Positions 16,455 to 25,490 are shown, counted from the first letter of the stretch. The stretch is 64,000 bases of DNA from JBEKCD01 sp050015055 (GCA_050015055.1 JBEKCD010000002.1:1-64000), one strand, 5' to 3'. The notes: generated by a model from the letters alone, not told the origin. Program-made: numbers and translations.

Positions 16455-16874
16455 ATGGTCAGAAAGTTCAAGAAATTCCTCCATGACAAGAGGGCCATAA
16501 CTCCAGTTCTCAGCAACCTGCTGCTGACCGTCGTGGCCGTCGCGGCCATGGCACTCGCCACTACAGCCACCTACGTCATAACGACCAACCTTCGGGAAAC
16601 AATGGGCGAGCGTGTCATCATAGAAGATTTATGGTTCAACAATTCGACAGGAAACATTGATGTCTACCTTCGAAACGTCGGCCAGGCTGCCATCCAAATC
16701 TCTAATGTATACGTGAACCACACTTCCCAGTATTTTCCAACACCTTTCAGGCTCGAGATAGGACAGCATCAGTGGCTCAACATTTCAGATCCCTGGGTTT
16801 CAGGCAGCATATATTACGTAGATATTGTCACGACGAGAGGAACGCATGTTGGAGATTACTTCGCAGCGCCATAA
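16455..16874 (+). CDS. Archaeal type IV pilin
   Basis: 139 residues. A class III signal (RKFKKFLHDKRAITPV) precedes one hydrophobic helix (SNLLLTVVAVAAMALATTATYV); cleavage by prepilin peptidase is expected around R-A/I-T-P. The exported part has several N-x-T/S sites (NNSTG, NHTS, NISD) that could be glycosylated by AglB, present at 42872. As the only pilin of the operon it is probably the major subunit. Confidence 0.85.
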   Translation: MVRKFKKFLHDKRAITPVLSNLLLTVVAVAAMALATTATYVITTNLRETMGERVIIEDLWFNNSTGNIDVYLRNVGQAAIQISNVYVNHTSQYFPTPFRLEIGQHQWLNISDPWVSGSIYYVDIVTTRGTHVGDYFAAP

Positions 16875-16989
16875 GTGCCAGCATAGTGTCATGGTTGCAA
16901 TGCAGCAGACGCTTCAACGGCATCGAAATTCCTATAGAATAGGAAATGCAAGAGCGCCTGCGGTTCGACTGGCATGACCGCTGCGTCTC

Positions 16990-17919
16990 TCACGTTGTTT
17001 TTGTGACTTTTTCCTTCAAACTATCTATCGCTTCTTTTTGGTTCTTACCTTCAATTGCCTGAATATTGTACAATTCTGCCATTTTCTTTGCGTTTTCATT
17101 TAGCTTGGGAATTGCGATAAGATAGGCGGCGTTGGGTGATACATCAAATATCTTTGCGAACAGTGCGATTACGGGCTGCTCTGACACGACGTTGTCGGTT
17201 GACGTGGCCAGATCAATCACTGTTACGCTCTTTGTGTTATCTCTTCTTGAAGCAACTATGTCGAACATGTGATTCGCGCCCGACTTCCCCTTCAGGTAGG
17301 CAGGGCTCTTAACTTCAAACCCGTTTTCTGCAAGGAACTCGCTTATGGGTGGAATCAAAACCCAGCCTTCAGCGGCTTCCCTTCTAGCTTCTTCTTTGAG
17401 AGCATATCTGTAAACGTCTTTGATTGCTGCGTCCTCAAATGTGAATTCTTCGTGGCAGTCTCTGCAGAACAGTTTGACTATGGGGATGTCGAAGCTCTTG
17501 CTGCAGTCCTTGCAGGTGCACCATGTTCCGGCCCGTCTGTAATCAACGTCGAGTTTTCCCAGTTCATCGTGGCATTTCTGGCAGATGAGCTTGTCACCTT
17601 TGTGAAAGTTTTCTTCCACATCCATGTACCCGCATTTGACGTGTTCGATCAAGGAACTCTTTTTGATGTTGAATGATTTGCAGTATGGGCAGCAATAGTG
17701 TATAGAAATACCTGCGGAATTACATTTGGGGCAAAAGATTACTTCGTCATGAAGCTCTCTTGTTAGTATTCCAGCTTCATAGAGTTTGTCCAGGAATGCT
17801 TCAGCCTTTGAAGTGTCTCCCACGATGGTTTCAACGGTTTCGTATCGATATCCGCGTTTGGGGTCGTGGACGGGCTCAACTTCGTTGAGTTCACCGCTTA
17901 AGAATTTGCTCAAAAACAC
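16990..17919 (-). CDS. TackOD1-like metal-binding protein with a C-terminal nuclease-like domain
   Basis: 309 residues. Residues about 60-160 hold five CxxC-type pairs (CPKCNS, CCPYC, CQKCH, CTCKDC, CRDCH) with IEHVKCGY and DYRRAGTWCTCKDC, the pattern of the thaumarchaeal output domain TackOD1. Residues about 200-300 (DIVASRRDNTKSVTVIDLATS) look like a restriction-endonuclease-like core with a D-(x)n-V-I-D strand; this is inference. The start is uncertain: codons upstream of GTG 17919 still look coding (KAERLELYKDRNTQ) back to about 17975, where an ATG lies in another frame, so one frameshift may hide the true N-terminus. Confidence 0.65.
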   Translation of the reverse strand: MFLSKFLSGELNEVEPVHDPKRGYRYETVETIVGDTSKAEAFLDKLYEAGILTRELHDEVIFCPKCNSAGISIHYCCPYCKSFNIKKSSLIEHVKCGYMDVEENFHKGDKLICQKCHDELGKLDVDYRRAGTWCTCKDCSKSFDIPIVKLFCRDCHEEFTFEDAAIKDVYRYALKEEARREAAEGWVLIPPISEFLAENGFEVKSPAYLKGKSGANHMFDIVASRRDNTKSVTVIDLATSTDNVVSEQPVIALFAKIFDVSPNAAYLIAIPKLNENAKKMAELYNIQAIEGKNQKEAIDSLKEKVTKTT

Positions 17920-17975
17920 TTGCGTGTTTCGATCCTTGTAGAGTTCTAGCCGTTCTGCTTTGCCCGTCGTTTCAT

Positions 17976-18264
17976 TTCACTCCAAGACCAACATGGTTCT
18001 GATCGCTCGAAGATCTCTTAACACATCCTCTTCAAACCGTTTAAACATTTCCAGAAAACCAGTTTATTTCTGACCGTGCGGTTCTATATTCCTTCGTTGA
18101 ATTCCCGCTGGCTTTCTCATCAGGATTGTCTTAGTGGACTCCATGGGTTCTTTTGATTCTGTGAAAAGAATTACGGTCGTACGGAAGTCTCCAACGTTAC
18201 CCTTTTTAATGAGAACCTTAATATTTCCAGCACACATTCAGCTTAACAGCAGCAAAAACTCACG
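17976..18264. other. Intergenic stretch
   Basis: About 290 bases between divergent genes. Apart from the possible N-terminal extension of the leftward gene at its left edge, I see nothing that looks coding. No clear repeat or RNA gene. Confidence 0.5.
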
Positions 18265-19104
18265 GTGAAATGCTTGACGTCTCAATCCACCACAAGACAT
18301 ACGGTGATTCACTGGAACACATTGAAGGGTTCAATTGCAATAATAGTATTCTTGGCTGTGGCAGTGTTAACCGAATTTCTTGTAGTTTTGTATGCCATGG
18401 ATTTGGGCATCAAAGACGTAGGTGAATTGACAACCAACTGGCCAGTGACAATCACCATCAGTCCACTGTTTCACCTAGTTCCAATTGCTGTTATCATTAC
18501 GCTTTCTTTCACCTGGATCTACCTGACAAAGAAGCTTTCAGTGAGACCAGTACAGCCCATAGGAAGAGCTGCGATGAAGCAACCAACTTCCAAAAAAAGT
18601 CAACCTGCGAAGAGTCCGGTTGAAAAGACAGAGCCAAGTCCGCCAAGGGTCAAAGGTTTTTCCTACATCTGGCAAAAAATATACTCTGCCAGAGCAACTA
18701 TCAAGAGCGCCTTAATCATATTCCTAGCTTTTGCGATTCTGATGCTTATAGTATCTCAGTTGGCCTATCCAGGAGTTATCTATCAGACCTTAACGAGTTC
18801 GTACCAAAGCCATTCTTCAGTGTATGACTTTGTGGTATCAGTCGCCAATTCTTTAAGTGGCTTTGCCCACGCCGTATCACCCATCGGTTGGATCGCTATA
18901 GCAATAAACAATGGCCTTGTAGCCCTCTCGCCTGGCGTTAGAGCCGTCGGTATGGCCTTCGGCAGTTTGATCGCGCCGTTAGCGAACCTAGATCCAGCTG
19001 GCAAGTACTTGGCCTTCCAGAACGCTGCAGCTTGGATTTCAGTTCTTCTGGTTCTTTTGTACGGGCAATATGCGCGCAGAAGCTATCGGTACAGGAAGAA
19101 GTAG
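18265..19104 (+). CDS. Multi-pass membrane protein of unknown function
   Basis: 279 residues with about five membrane helices (near residues 22-47, 68-88, 149-170, 208-225 and 252-270) and a hydrophilic loop rich in K, P and S (about 95-135). The GTG start is preceded by no strong Shine-Dalgarno. No family recognised. The next gene follows after 18 bases and may be co-transcribed. Confidence 0.6.
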   Translation: MKCLTSQSTTRHTVIHWNTLKGSIAIIVFLAVAVLTEFLVVLYAMDLGIKDVGELTTNWPVTITISPLFHLVPIAVIITLSFTWIYLTKKLSVRPVQPIGRAAMKQPTSKKSQPAKSPVEKTEPSPPRVKGFSYIWQKIYSARATIKSALIIFLAFAILMLIVSQLAYPGVIYQTLTSSYQSHSSVYDFVVSVANSLSGFAHAVSPIGWIAIAINNGLVALSPGVRAVGMAFGSLIAPLANLDPAGKYLAFQNAAAWISVLLVLLYGQYARRSYRYRKK

Positions 19105-19122
19105 AAGAATCAAGGGATTTCA

Positions 19123-19989
19123 ATGGCTGACCACCCCAGGTTCGGTCCGGCTGGGGTCCCTCCGTCATTCAGATTCATGAAAGCGGCCTTGGCAGATGTC
19201 CCAAGACTCTTGCAGGAAGAGGGTCTTGACGCCTTTGAATATGAGGCTGTGCGTTGGGGGAAGAAACCACAAATAAAGAAAGAGGACGCCGAGGAGCTAG
19301 GCTTGGCGGCCAAAGAAAACGATGTGTGGCTCAGCCTGCACGGTTCGTATTTCATAAACTTTTGTGGAAGCAACCAAATTGTTGAAGCAAGCAAGCAACG
19401 ACTCATCGCGTGCGTCACCGCGGCCAAATGGATGAACGCTTATGTCGTTGTTTTTCATCCCGGATTCTACGGTGAAAACTCTCCCAAACAAGCCTTCGGT
19501 ATGTGCCTTAAGGCTTTGCAGGAGACAGTTGAAACCATCCAGTCGCTTGGAATCCGTGACGTTAAGATCGGTCCCGAAACAATGGGTCGGCTTTTTCAAC
19601 TTGGAAGTTTGGATGAGGTAATGAGACTGTGCGAGATGGTTGAGCAAACTCAATTGGTGATTGATTGGTCACACTTGCACTCTAGAGACCAGGGACGGTT
19701 CCGTACTGTTGATGATTTTAGGCGGGTTGTGGAGGAAGTGGAAACTAGGCTTGGAACAGAAGTGGTTGAGAACATGCACTGCCACTTTACGAAAATCGAA
19801 TTTACAAGCAAAGGCGAGAAACGTCACCACACGCTGGAAGAAGCGCGTTATGGGCCGGAATTTGAGATGCTGGCGAAGGTCATATCTGAATTTAGGCTGA
19901 AACCCGTTATCATTAGCGAAAGCCCAATTCTGGACATAGATGCTGCGAGAATGCGTGACATGCTCCAAAAGGAGTGGAGTAAGAGCTGA
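19123..19989 (+). CDS. Endonuclease IV-like TIM barrel protein
   Basis: 288 residues. It opens with the RFGPAGVPPSF motif and contains the metal-ligand segments of AP endonuclease 2 TIM barrels: SLHGSY (about residue 71), VFHPGFYG (about 108), GPETMGR (about 148), DWSHLHSRDQG (about 185), HCHFTKIEF (about 222) and ISESP (about 265). This fits archaeal nfo-like AP endonucleases of base excision repair, though sugar isomerases share the fold. Confidence 0.8.
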   Translation: MADHPRFGPAGVPPSFRFMKAALADVPRLLQEEGLDAFEYEAVRWGKKPQIKKEDAEELGLAAKENDVWLSLHGSYFINFCGSNQIVEASKQRLIACVTAAKWMNAYVVVFHPGFYGENSPKQAFGMCLKALQETVETIQSLGIRDVKIGPETMGRLFQLGSLDEVMRLCEMVEQTQLVIDWSHLHSRDQGRFRTVDDFRRVVEEVETRLGTEVVENMHCHFTKIEFTSKGEKRHHTLEEARYGPEFEMLAKVISEFRLKPVIISESPILDIDAARMRDMLQKEWSKS

Positions 19990-20054
19990 ATTAACGAGCT
20001 TGTTGCGATACGTTTTTCTATCAAATCCTCCAGTGCTGTCTAGGGGTACATGTT

Positions 20055-21290
20055 TTGGTGCGACTCAAAGGTTTTCAGAAACTAACGTCAGTCGATGATG
20101 CTCTGCAGAAGTTTTTTGCAGCCGTCGAGTTCAAGCAGCCAAAAACAGTTGCTGTTCCACTAAATTCCGCTTTGAACCGTGTTCTAGGCGAGAATGTCGT
20201 CGCAAAAGTGGACGTGCCAAGATTCAACAGGTCCGCAGTTGACGGGTATGCTGTTAACGCTGGACGAACCGTCGGAGCAACGCAGTTCAAACCCAAGGTC
20301 TTCCAACTTACCGACACTAGTCGAATAGGCGTCGGAAGGGCAAAGCAGGTCTGGACGGGAAACCCGACTCCTGGGGGTGCGGACGCGGTGGTTATGCTCG
20401 AAGACACCAAGCTAGTAAAAGACAGAGTCGACGTTTGGAGTCAAGTAACGCCCGGCGAGAATGTTTCCAAAAAGGGCGAGGACACTCGAAAAGGAGATGT
20501 TGCGGCAGAAGTCGGGACTCGTTTGAAGCCGCAGCATCTGGGGCTAATAGCTGCTTTAGGGATGAGCAAAGTCAAAGTGTACGATAAGCCAAGAATCGCC
20601 GTTCTAGCCACTGGAAATGAACTCGTAGAGTTAGGGAACATACTTGAAGGAAGCCAGATTTTCGAAACAAACAAGCTTGTCCTCTCCGCTCTGTGCAGCG
20701 ATTTGGGCGCAGAACCTTTGGATATGGGCATCGCAAGGGACGATGTTGATGAGATTTCTGAAAGGCTGAGAATCGGACTCGAAAAGTCAGATGTAATAAT
20801 AACTTCTGGCGGGACAAGTGTCGGAGGGTCAGACTTCGTTCCAGACGCTGTCAACAGGGTTGCAAAACCAGGCGTGATTGTTCATGGTGTGGCTATGCGT
20901 CCGGCTATGCCCACGGCTCTCGCTGTAGCCAACGGGAAGCCGATATTGATTCTTCCCGGCAACCCTGTTGCTGCGATAGTGGGGTTTGAAGTGTTCGCAA
21001 GACCCTTAATATGCAGAATGCTTGGGATGAAACGAGTAGAACCCAGACTCACGGTGGAAGCCAAGATGACCAGAGGAATTGCTACAGCTCTTGGGAGGAG
21101 GAATTTTGTTCGGGTGAGCGTTTTCCGACATGATGATGAGCTACTTGCGGAGCCTATCAGCGCTCGGGGCTCAGGCATGATATCGACGATGACAAAAGCT
21201 AACGGCTTTGTTATCGTTCCTGAAAACCGAGAAGGTCTAGAGGAAAAGGAGCCGGTTTCAGTCCAATTGTTCGACCTTGTGGAAGGCTGA
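20055..21290 (+). CDS. moeA: Molybdopterin molybdenumtransferase MoeA, first copy
   Basis: 411 residues (TTG 20055 or GTG 20058). Motifs are FNRSAVDGYAV, the substrate loop PTPGGADAVVMLE, the MPT-binding VLATGNELVELG and the catalytic TSGGTSVGGSDF, then LPGNPVA. MoeA inserts molybdate or tungstate into adenylylated molybdopterin. It sits 6 bases before a second moeA, which points to co-translation. Confidence 0.9.
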   Translation: MVRLKGFQKLTSVDDALQKFFAAVEFKQPKTVAVPLNSALNRVLGENVVAKVDVPRFNRSAVDGYAVNAGRTVGATQFKPKVFQLTDTSRIGVGRAKQVWTGNPTPGGADAVVMLEDTKLVKDRVDVWSQVTPGENVSKKGEDTRKGDVAAEVGTRLKPQHLGLIAALGMSKVKVYDKPRIAVLATGNELVELGNILEGSQIFETNKLVLSALCSDLGAEPLDMGIARDDVDEISERLRIGLEKSDVIITSGGTSVGGSDFVPDAVNRVAKPGVIVHGVAMRPAMPTALAVANGKPILILPGNPVAAIVGFEVFARPLICRMLGMKRVEPRLTVEAKMTRGIATALGRRNFVRVSVFRHDDELLAEPISARGSGMISTMTKANGFVIVPENREGLEEKEPVSVQLFDLVEG

Positions 21291-21296
21291 GGAGAA

Positions 21297-22553
21297 ATGT
21301 TCCGGAAACTGTTGACTTTTGATGAGGCGAAAAAGGTTATTGAAAGCCAGTTTAAGGCCAAACCATTAGGCGTCGAAGAGATTTCTCTCCTAGGCTCCAG
21401 CAATCGCGTTCTTGCCGAAAACATAACTGCCGACATGGACATTCCTCCCTTCAATAGATCCACGGTTGATGGATACGCTGTCAGAGCAGAAGATACGTTT
21501 GGCGCGGAGGAGAACAGGCCAATCGTGCTACACGTTTCTGGGGCAGTGAACATTGGAGAACTTCCCGAAACGACTGTCAGAAAGGGCGAAGCCGCTGAAA
21601 TTGTGACGGGGGCGCCTATGCCGGAGGGTGCAGACGCAGTTGTCATGATGGAATATACAAATCGGAAGGGTGATGAGGTCACGGTTTTTAGCGCTGCGGC
21701 AAAGAACGAGAACATCATGAAAGCTGGCTCCGACATTAAGAAAGGCGAAACCGTCCTTAGGAAGGGGCAACTGCTAGGCTCAAGGGAAATCGGTGTCCTG
21801 GCGGCCTTAGGGAAGTCGAAAGCTAGAGTCTACACAGTTCCTCGAATCGCTATTCTTTCAACGGGGCCCGAGATAACTGAACCCGGCAGGAAATTACCCC
21901 CTGGGAAGATTTACGACATAAACGCATATACCCTCTACGGGGCGGTGCTCGAAAGCGGAGGAAACCCCATCCACTTAGGGGTCGTTCCAGACAGAGCGGA
22001 CGAACTCCATGAAGCCCTAGTGCGTGCGCTTGCTTGCTCGGACATGGTTGTGACTTCGGGGGGAGTCTCTGTAGGTCCAAAAGACATCATGCCTAAAACG
22101 GTAGATGCGCTTGGAAAGCCGGGCATAATTGTCGGTGGGATTGCACTCAAACCTGGTAAGCCCACAACAGTGGCTTCTGTTGCTGGAAAACCAGTTTTCT
22201 CCCTTCCTGGCCATCCAACGTCAGCCTTGCTGACTTTCCTATTATTCGCGCGTCCACTAATTCAGGCCATGAGCGGAAGAAAGAATGAGAAGCCACAGGA
22301 AGTGAAAGCTCTTGCATCGATGAGAATGTTCCCAGCAAGAGGGCGCAGAACCTTCATCATGGTGACGCTAAAGCACAAAAAACCAGAAGGACTCATCGCC
22401 GAGCCCATACAGACAGCGCTTTCCGGAGCTATAACAACACTCGCAAGGGCTGACGGGTTTGTAGAAATTGCTGAGGATGTTCAGTTCATCGATGCCGGCG
22501 AACCAGTCACTGTGAAACTTTTCAGAAATGAAAGCAATCTGCGAGACAACTAG
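21297..22553 (+). CDS. moeA: Molybdopterin molybdenumtransferase MoeA, second copy
   Basis: 418 residues with FNRSTVDGYAV, MPEGADAVVMMEY, ILSTGPEITEPG, TSGGVSVGPKD and LPGHPTSA. It differs from the upstream paralog at TG(P/N)E, TSGG(V/T) and LPG(H/N)P. Two archaeal MoeA copies are sometimes thought to serve molybdenum and tungsten separately; which is which cannot be read here. GGAGAA before ATG 21297 is the ribosome-binding site. Confidence 0.9.
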   Translation: MFRKLLTFDEAKKVIESQFKAKPLGVEEISLLGSSNRVLAENITADMDIPPFNRSTVDGYAVRAEDTFGAEENRPIVLHVSGAVNIGELPETTVRKGEAAEIVTGAPMPEGADAVVMMEYTNRKGDEVTVFSAAAKNENIMKAGSDIKKGETVLRKGQLLGSREIGVLAALGKSKARVYTVPRIAILSTGPEITEPGRKLPPGKIYDINAYTLYGAVLESGGNPIHLGVVPDRADELHEALVRALACSDMVVTSGGVSVGPKDIMPKTVDALGKPGIIVGGIALKPGKPTTVASVAGKPVFSLPGHPTSALLTFLLFARPLIQAMSGRKNEKPQEVKALASMRMFPARGRRTFIMVTLKHKKPEGLIAEPIQTALSGAITTLARADGFVEIAEDVQFIDAGEPVTVKLFRNESNLRDN

Positions 22554-22605
22554 CCGGCTATCCAGAGGAAATTTTCTGTAATTGGGGCTTCGGTAACCAG
22601 TTCAA

Positions 22606-22971
22606 CTAGGTTTCGAACACTTTTCTTTTCGCCAATGCGTAGATGGTGAAAACCCACGTTAGAACAAGGTAACCTATCGAGCTTAGGCCGAGGAGAGCGT
22701 CTATTTGCAGAATATTGTATACCATTACGGCTGAAAACGTCGTTGCAACAAAAAACAAAATCATCACAAACCAGATGGCCCAAACTCTCTTTCTAAACAC
22801 TCCATAAGCGGTTATCAAGCTGAATATGCCGATTATCGCTAAGTATGGGGCAAAACTAGCCATCGGCAACAAAACAAAGAAGATTATTCCGACAATTGCG
22901 TAGAAAACGGATGTCGCAAACATACCCCTGCTTTCAATCTTCAGCTTTGATCCAATCGACACTTTTTTCAT
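22606..22971 (-). CDS. Four-helix membrane protein of unknown function
   Basis: 121 residues with four membrane helices (near 18-40, 43-60, 66-86 and 96-114) and short polar ends. AAAGGGGA before ATG 22971 can act as Shine-Dalgarno. The promoter region contains a 55-bp sequence duplicated at 27456-27510. No family recognised. Confidence 0.6.
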   Translation of the reverse strand: MKKVSIGSKLKIESRGMFATSVFYAIVGIIFFVLLPMASFAPYLAIIGIFSLITAYGVFRKRVWAIWFVMILFFVATTFSAVMVYNILQIDALLGLSSIGYLVLTWVFTIYALAKRKVFET

Positions 22972-22982
22972 TCCCCTTTAAG

Positions 22983-23037
22983 CATAATGCATTCACAGTA
23001 TCGTTAATAAGTTTAATGTTCCACTATCCCATTTAAC
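22983..23037. repeat. 55-bp duplicated promoter-region sequence, copy 1
   Basis: Matches 27456-27510 over 55 bases with four differences, all transitions. Here it contains the likely TATA region (AACTTATTAACG on the leftward strand) of the membrane-protein gene at 22606-22971. Confidence 0.8.
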
Positions 23038-23196
23038 CTCACACTCTTGTCAATCGTATGCGCATGCCGTTGGTAATGCGAATAACCCATGAAAATGAGT
23101 GTAATGTTTGTGAGGCGCGCGTGTGCTTGATTATTGCGTTCCTCGTCAAGTTTGACTTTTAAACGCGGGCGTAGTTATAGTTGCCTTGATGAGCTT

Positions 23197-23991
23197 ATGA
23201 AGGAAAGCAGAAAGACCATACTAATTCTTGTACTGCTTTTGGGTTGCGTATTTCTTCCATCTTTTGCTGCTGTGCCTTTCTCTCCGCAAGACAGCTCACT
23301 TGTGATTAAAGACGTCCTGATACAAACCTCTGCTGCGTACCTGTGGCTCAGCCCAATAATTCACGTTATCACTATTGTACTTCTCATAGCCTTGTATCTA
23401 TACGGATCGAAAATAGGCAGAGTTACCGACGCCTTTTTCGGAATCCTGTTCTTCTTCTTTGCTTTCAGTAATCACATCGCTGTGACTGAACACTATGGGC
23501 TTGCCGTGATAACAGGTAATTTGGTCCCTATTTTTATCGTGGGTCTGTTCTGGATGTGGGAAGTCCACAGACCTCATAACGAGTATACTTTTGAGAGGCT
23601 CCCCGCTTGGAGATACTGGGTTTTGCCCTTTGTTTTCCTGGCTTTTTGGTCTCCGATAAACGCTAGTCTGAATCCAGACTTCAATCCTTTGTTGGTACTC
23701 ACATCTTCCTTCGGAGTGATGTACTGTCCCACCACGCCCCTCATAATAGCCATCCTAACCCTAATCTATCCAAAGGTAAACATGTTTGTTCTAAGAACCA
23801 CAAGTTTCGTTGGCCTGGTAATCGGTGTGTTTAACGCCATGTCATTTTTTATGATGCCAGGCTATACCTTATGGAATTTGATCCTTCACACGCCACTCAT
23901 ATTCATCTCAGCGTACGGCTTACTCATTCCGATCCTAGTGAAAAAGAATATTCCGGCGGAAACAGTGCGCGCTATTCTGGACAAAGTTTGA
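23197..23991 (+). CDS. Multi-pass membrane protein with signal-like N-terminus
   Basis: 264 residues from ATG 23197. The frame is open upstream to 23134, but a TATA-like CTTTTAAACGC at 23155-23165 places the transcript start after that part. It begins with a signal-type helix (KTILILVLLLGCVFLPSFAA), then six or more membrane helices, with a WMWEVHRPHNEY loop. No family recognised. Confidence 0.6.
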   Translation: MKESRKTILILVLLLGCVFLPSFAAVPFSPQDSSLVIKDVLIQTSAAYLWLSPIIHVITIVLLIALYLYGSKIGRVTDAFFGILFFFFAFSNHIAVTEHYGLAVITGNLVPIFIVGLFWMWEVHRPHNEYTFERLPAWRYWVLPFVFLAFWSPINASLNPDFNPLLVLTSSFGVMYCPTTPLIIAILTLIYPKVNMFVLRTTSFVGLVIGVFNAMSFFMMPGYTLWNLILHTPLIFISAYGLLIPILVKKNIPAETVRAILDKV

Positions 23992-24004
23992 TCTTCTTAG
24001 GCAT

Positions 24005-24235
24005 TCAGATATCATCTTTAGTCTTCATACGATGGCGTTTATCCGCTTCTGTTCCACACAACCAAAAGAGGGGTGTGCCTATTAGAAATATCGCCACTGA
24101 AAGCCCTATGCCGAATAAGAAATCCGACAATTGCATTAGTTGAATTCTTAATGGATAGTAAAACAAAGAAACTGCAATGACCATTACTATGAATTGAAAC
24201 GCACATAATGCTGAAAGCCACTTCCACATATTCAT
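24005..24235 (-). CDS. Small two-helix membrane protein
   Basis: 76 residues with two membrane helices (about 8-28 and 42-60) and a polar basic tail (EADKRHRMKTKDDI). It is convergent with the previous gene, 13 bases apart. No family recognised; the composition supports a real membrane protein. Confidence 0.5.
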   Translation of the reverse strand: MNMWKWLSALCAFQFIVMVIAVSLFYYPLRIQLMQLSDFLFGIGLSVAIFLIGTPLFWLCGTEADKRHRMKTKDDI

Positions 24236-24378
24236 GCCTGCCGTTCATCTCCGCAAACATATGAATCGTATTTGTTGGTGCGGCTTAATATGTGCGCGCG
24301 CTTGCCCTCGGAACCAATTCATCGTTTTGGATACGCAGTGCGAATACACTATAAGCCGCGAAGAACCTATTATCAGGA

Positions 24379-24576
24379 ATGCAACCTAATCAGCAGAGGA
24401 GCCAAATCAATCCTGGTATCCGCGTAAGAATCGTCTTGAAGCAGGACCAACGCAACGGCAAATTAACTGAGGGCATCGTCAAGAATATCCTCACCAACAG
24501 CTCAAGTCACCCCCACGGAATCAAGGTACGACTGACAGACGGCAAAGTCGGCAGAGTACAATCAATAATAAAATAG
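24379..24576 (+). CDS. YwbE family protein
   Basis: 65 residues reading GIRVRIVLKQDQRNGKLTEG, IVKNILTNSSSHPHGIKVRL and DGKVGRV. This is the whole of the YwbE/DUF2196 family: a small beta-barrel-like protein with the conserved K-Q-D-Q-R-x-G-x-L-T-x-G motif and SxHPHGIKV. Function unknown. TATA-like CTATAAGCC lies about 30 bases upstream. Confidence 0.85.
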   Translation: MQPNQQRSQINPGIRVRIVLKQDQRNGKLTEGIVKNILTNSSSHPHGIKVRLTDGKVGRVQSIIK

Positions 24577-24593
24577 TAGCACGCCTTGACTTG

Positions 24594-24610
24594 TTAGATA
24601 TGCATATAAT
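24594..24610 (+). promoter_or_regulatory. Promoter of the 59-residue gene at 24632
   Basis: GATATGCATATAATC contains a TATA element about 25-30 bases before the ATG at 24632, as expected for a leaderless archaeal transcript. It supports the reality of that short gene. Confidence 0.45.
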
Positions 24611-24631
24611 CTATCTTCCTTTCTTCTTTCT

Positions 24632-24811
24632 ATGGCTGATGGTATGGTACGGGTTAGTGTGGAAGGAATTAAGAACGGCCTTTACGCCAACACGGTGGCC
24701 CAGACAAAAACGTTCGACATGAACACAGAAGCCGCCATGTTTCCAGACGAATTCTCGGCCCTAATCCTCTTTAGCGCCCGCTTGAGCTTAATGCTTTTTC
24801 AGTACCACTAA
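24632..24811 (+). CDS. 59-residue protein of unknown function
   Basis: ATG 24632 to TAA 24809-24811. The product starts MADGMVRVSVEGIKNGLYAN and ends SALILFSARLSLMLFQYH. No family is recognised. A TATA box at proper distance for a leaderless mRNA is the main support. Its stop overlaps the stop of the leftward zinc-ribbon gene and the GCGCGCGCGC palindrome follows at once. Confidence 0.45.
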   Translation: MADGMVRVSVEGIKNGLYANTVAQTKTFDMNTEAAMFPDEFSALILFSARLSLMLFQYH

Positions 24812-24963
24812 TAGCGCGCGCGCTGGGATCTCCTATTATTTTCTTTAATCTCAATTACAGAGTGACATCGTGGACAGTGTCCAGGTACTCCCTCACTCTT
24901 GAATTCTAGACTACATGATGGACATCTGTAGTTTTTACTTCTGTTGTATCTTCTCTCACTCAT
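24808..24963 (-). CDS. 51-residue zinc-ribbon protein
   Basis: ATG 24963 is preceded by GGTGAGAAAGG, a strong Shine-Dalgarno. The product MSERRYNRSKNYRCPSCSLE goes on to HCPRCHSVIEIK, one zinc ribbon from two CxxC pairs. The last seven residues (RSQRARY) are encoded by the GCGCGCGCGC palindrome, so the original stop was probably replaced by the repeat. A coding-like frame with an internal stop lies directly upstream (24982-25130). Confidence 0.6.
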   Translation of the reverse strand: MSERRYNRSKNYRCPSCSLEFKSEGVPGHCPRCHSVIEIKENNRRSQRARY

Positions 24964-24981
24964 CCTTTCTCACCTTCTTAT

Positions 24982-25130
24982 TCTACAGACTTAATGGTTG
25001 ATTTTCCAAAATGACTTTGAGTTCCCTTGAATACTTCAACTAGACCGAACTTATTCAACCTCTATAATAGAAGTATCGCTTGAAGCTTAGTCAAATGGTC
25101 ATCATGATATCCATAAATCAATCCATCTTC
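24982..25130 (-). pseudogene. Truncated gene fragment ending at a MITE boundary
   Basis: The leftward frame reads GLIYGYHDDHLTKLQAILLL, then an in-frame TAG, then RLNKFGLVEVFKGTQSHFGK up to a TAA just before the zinc-ribbon gene. It looks coding and has lost its 5' end exactly at the MITE end at 25131. It was probably the upstream gene of a two-gene operon with the zinc ribbon. Family not recognised. Confidence 0.4.
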
Positions 25131-25297
25131 TAGCGCGCATGGCTGTTCCTAAATTAGTCTGTCATGTTAGCTTCTGCCATTGACTTTGTTTTGATCTATT
25201 GAGATTGCGTGACTCGGAATGTGTGAAGCATTGTCTAGAAGGCATGAATCAACTAGGTCACTTGAAAAAAGGAATTTAGGAACAAGCTAGCGCGCTA
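25131..25297. mobile_element. 167-bp MITE-like element, copy 3 (diverged, inverted)
   Basis: Left end 25131-25156 and right end 25272-25297 are inverted repeats matching those at 3510 and 29753. The interior aligns to those copies only in reverse complement and with many substitutions, but the length (167) and the inner stem GTGAC (25209-25213) / GTCAC (25257-25261) are kept. It lies between a truncated gene and a decayed integrase tail whose stop codon directly touches the right end. Confidence 0.8.
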
Positions 25298-25490
25298 CTA
25301 TTTCCGTTTTCTGAACAGCATGACATTCTCATAATTGCAGACATATTCGAAGCCTATTTCTACCAGTTTTGCGCTTCTTCCACATTGTAAGCGATGGCTG
25401 AGCAATATTTGTCGTCTTCTTCAAACTCCACTAATTGCGTGTAGATTAACGTGTTAGCGATGTTCTTGTCGCCTAATCATTTCCTAACGT
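25298..25490 (-). pseudogene. Decayed tyrosine recombinase (integrase) C-terminal tail 1
   Basis: The leftward frames read LGDKNIANTLIYTQLVEFEE, then after a frameshift VEIGFEYVCNYENVMLFRKR and stop. The Y in TLIYTQ corresponds to the catalytic tyrosine and LGDK to the LGH(K) motif, with the H replaced by D. The piece is bounded by the MITE end on one side and AGCGCACGCT at 25492-25501 on the other. Confidence 0.7.
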
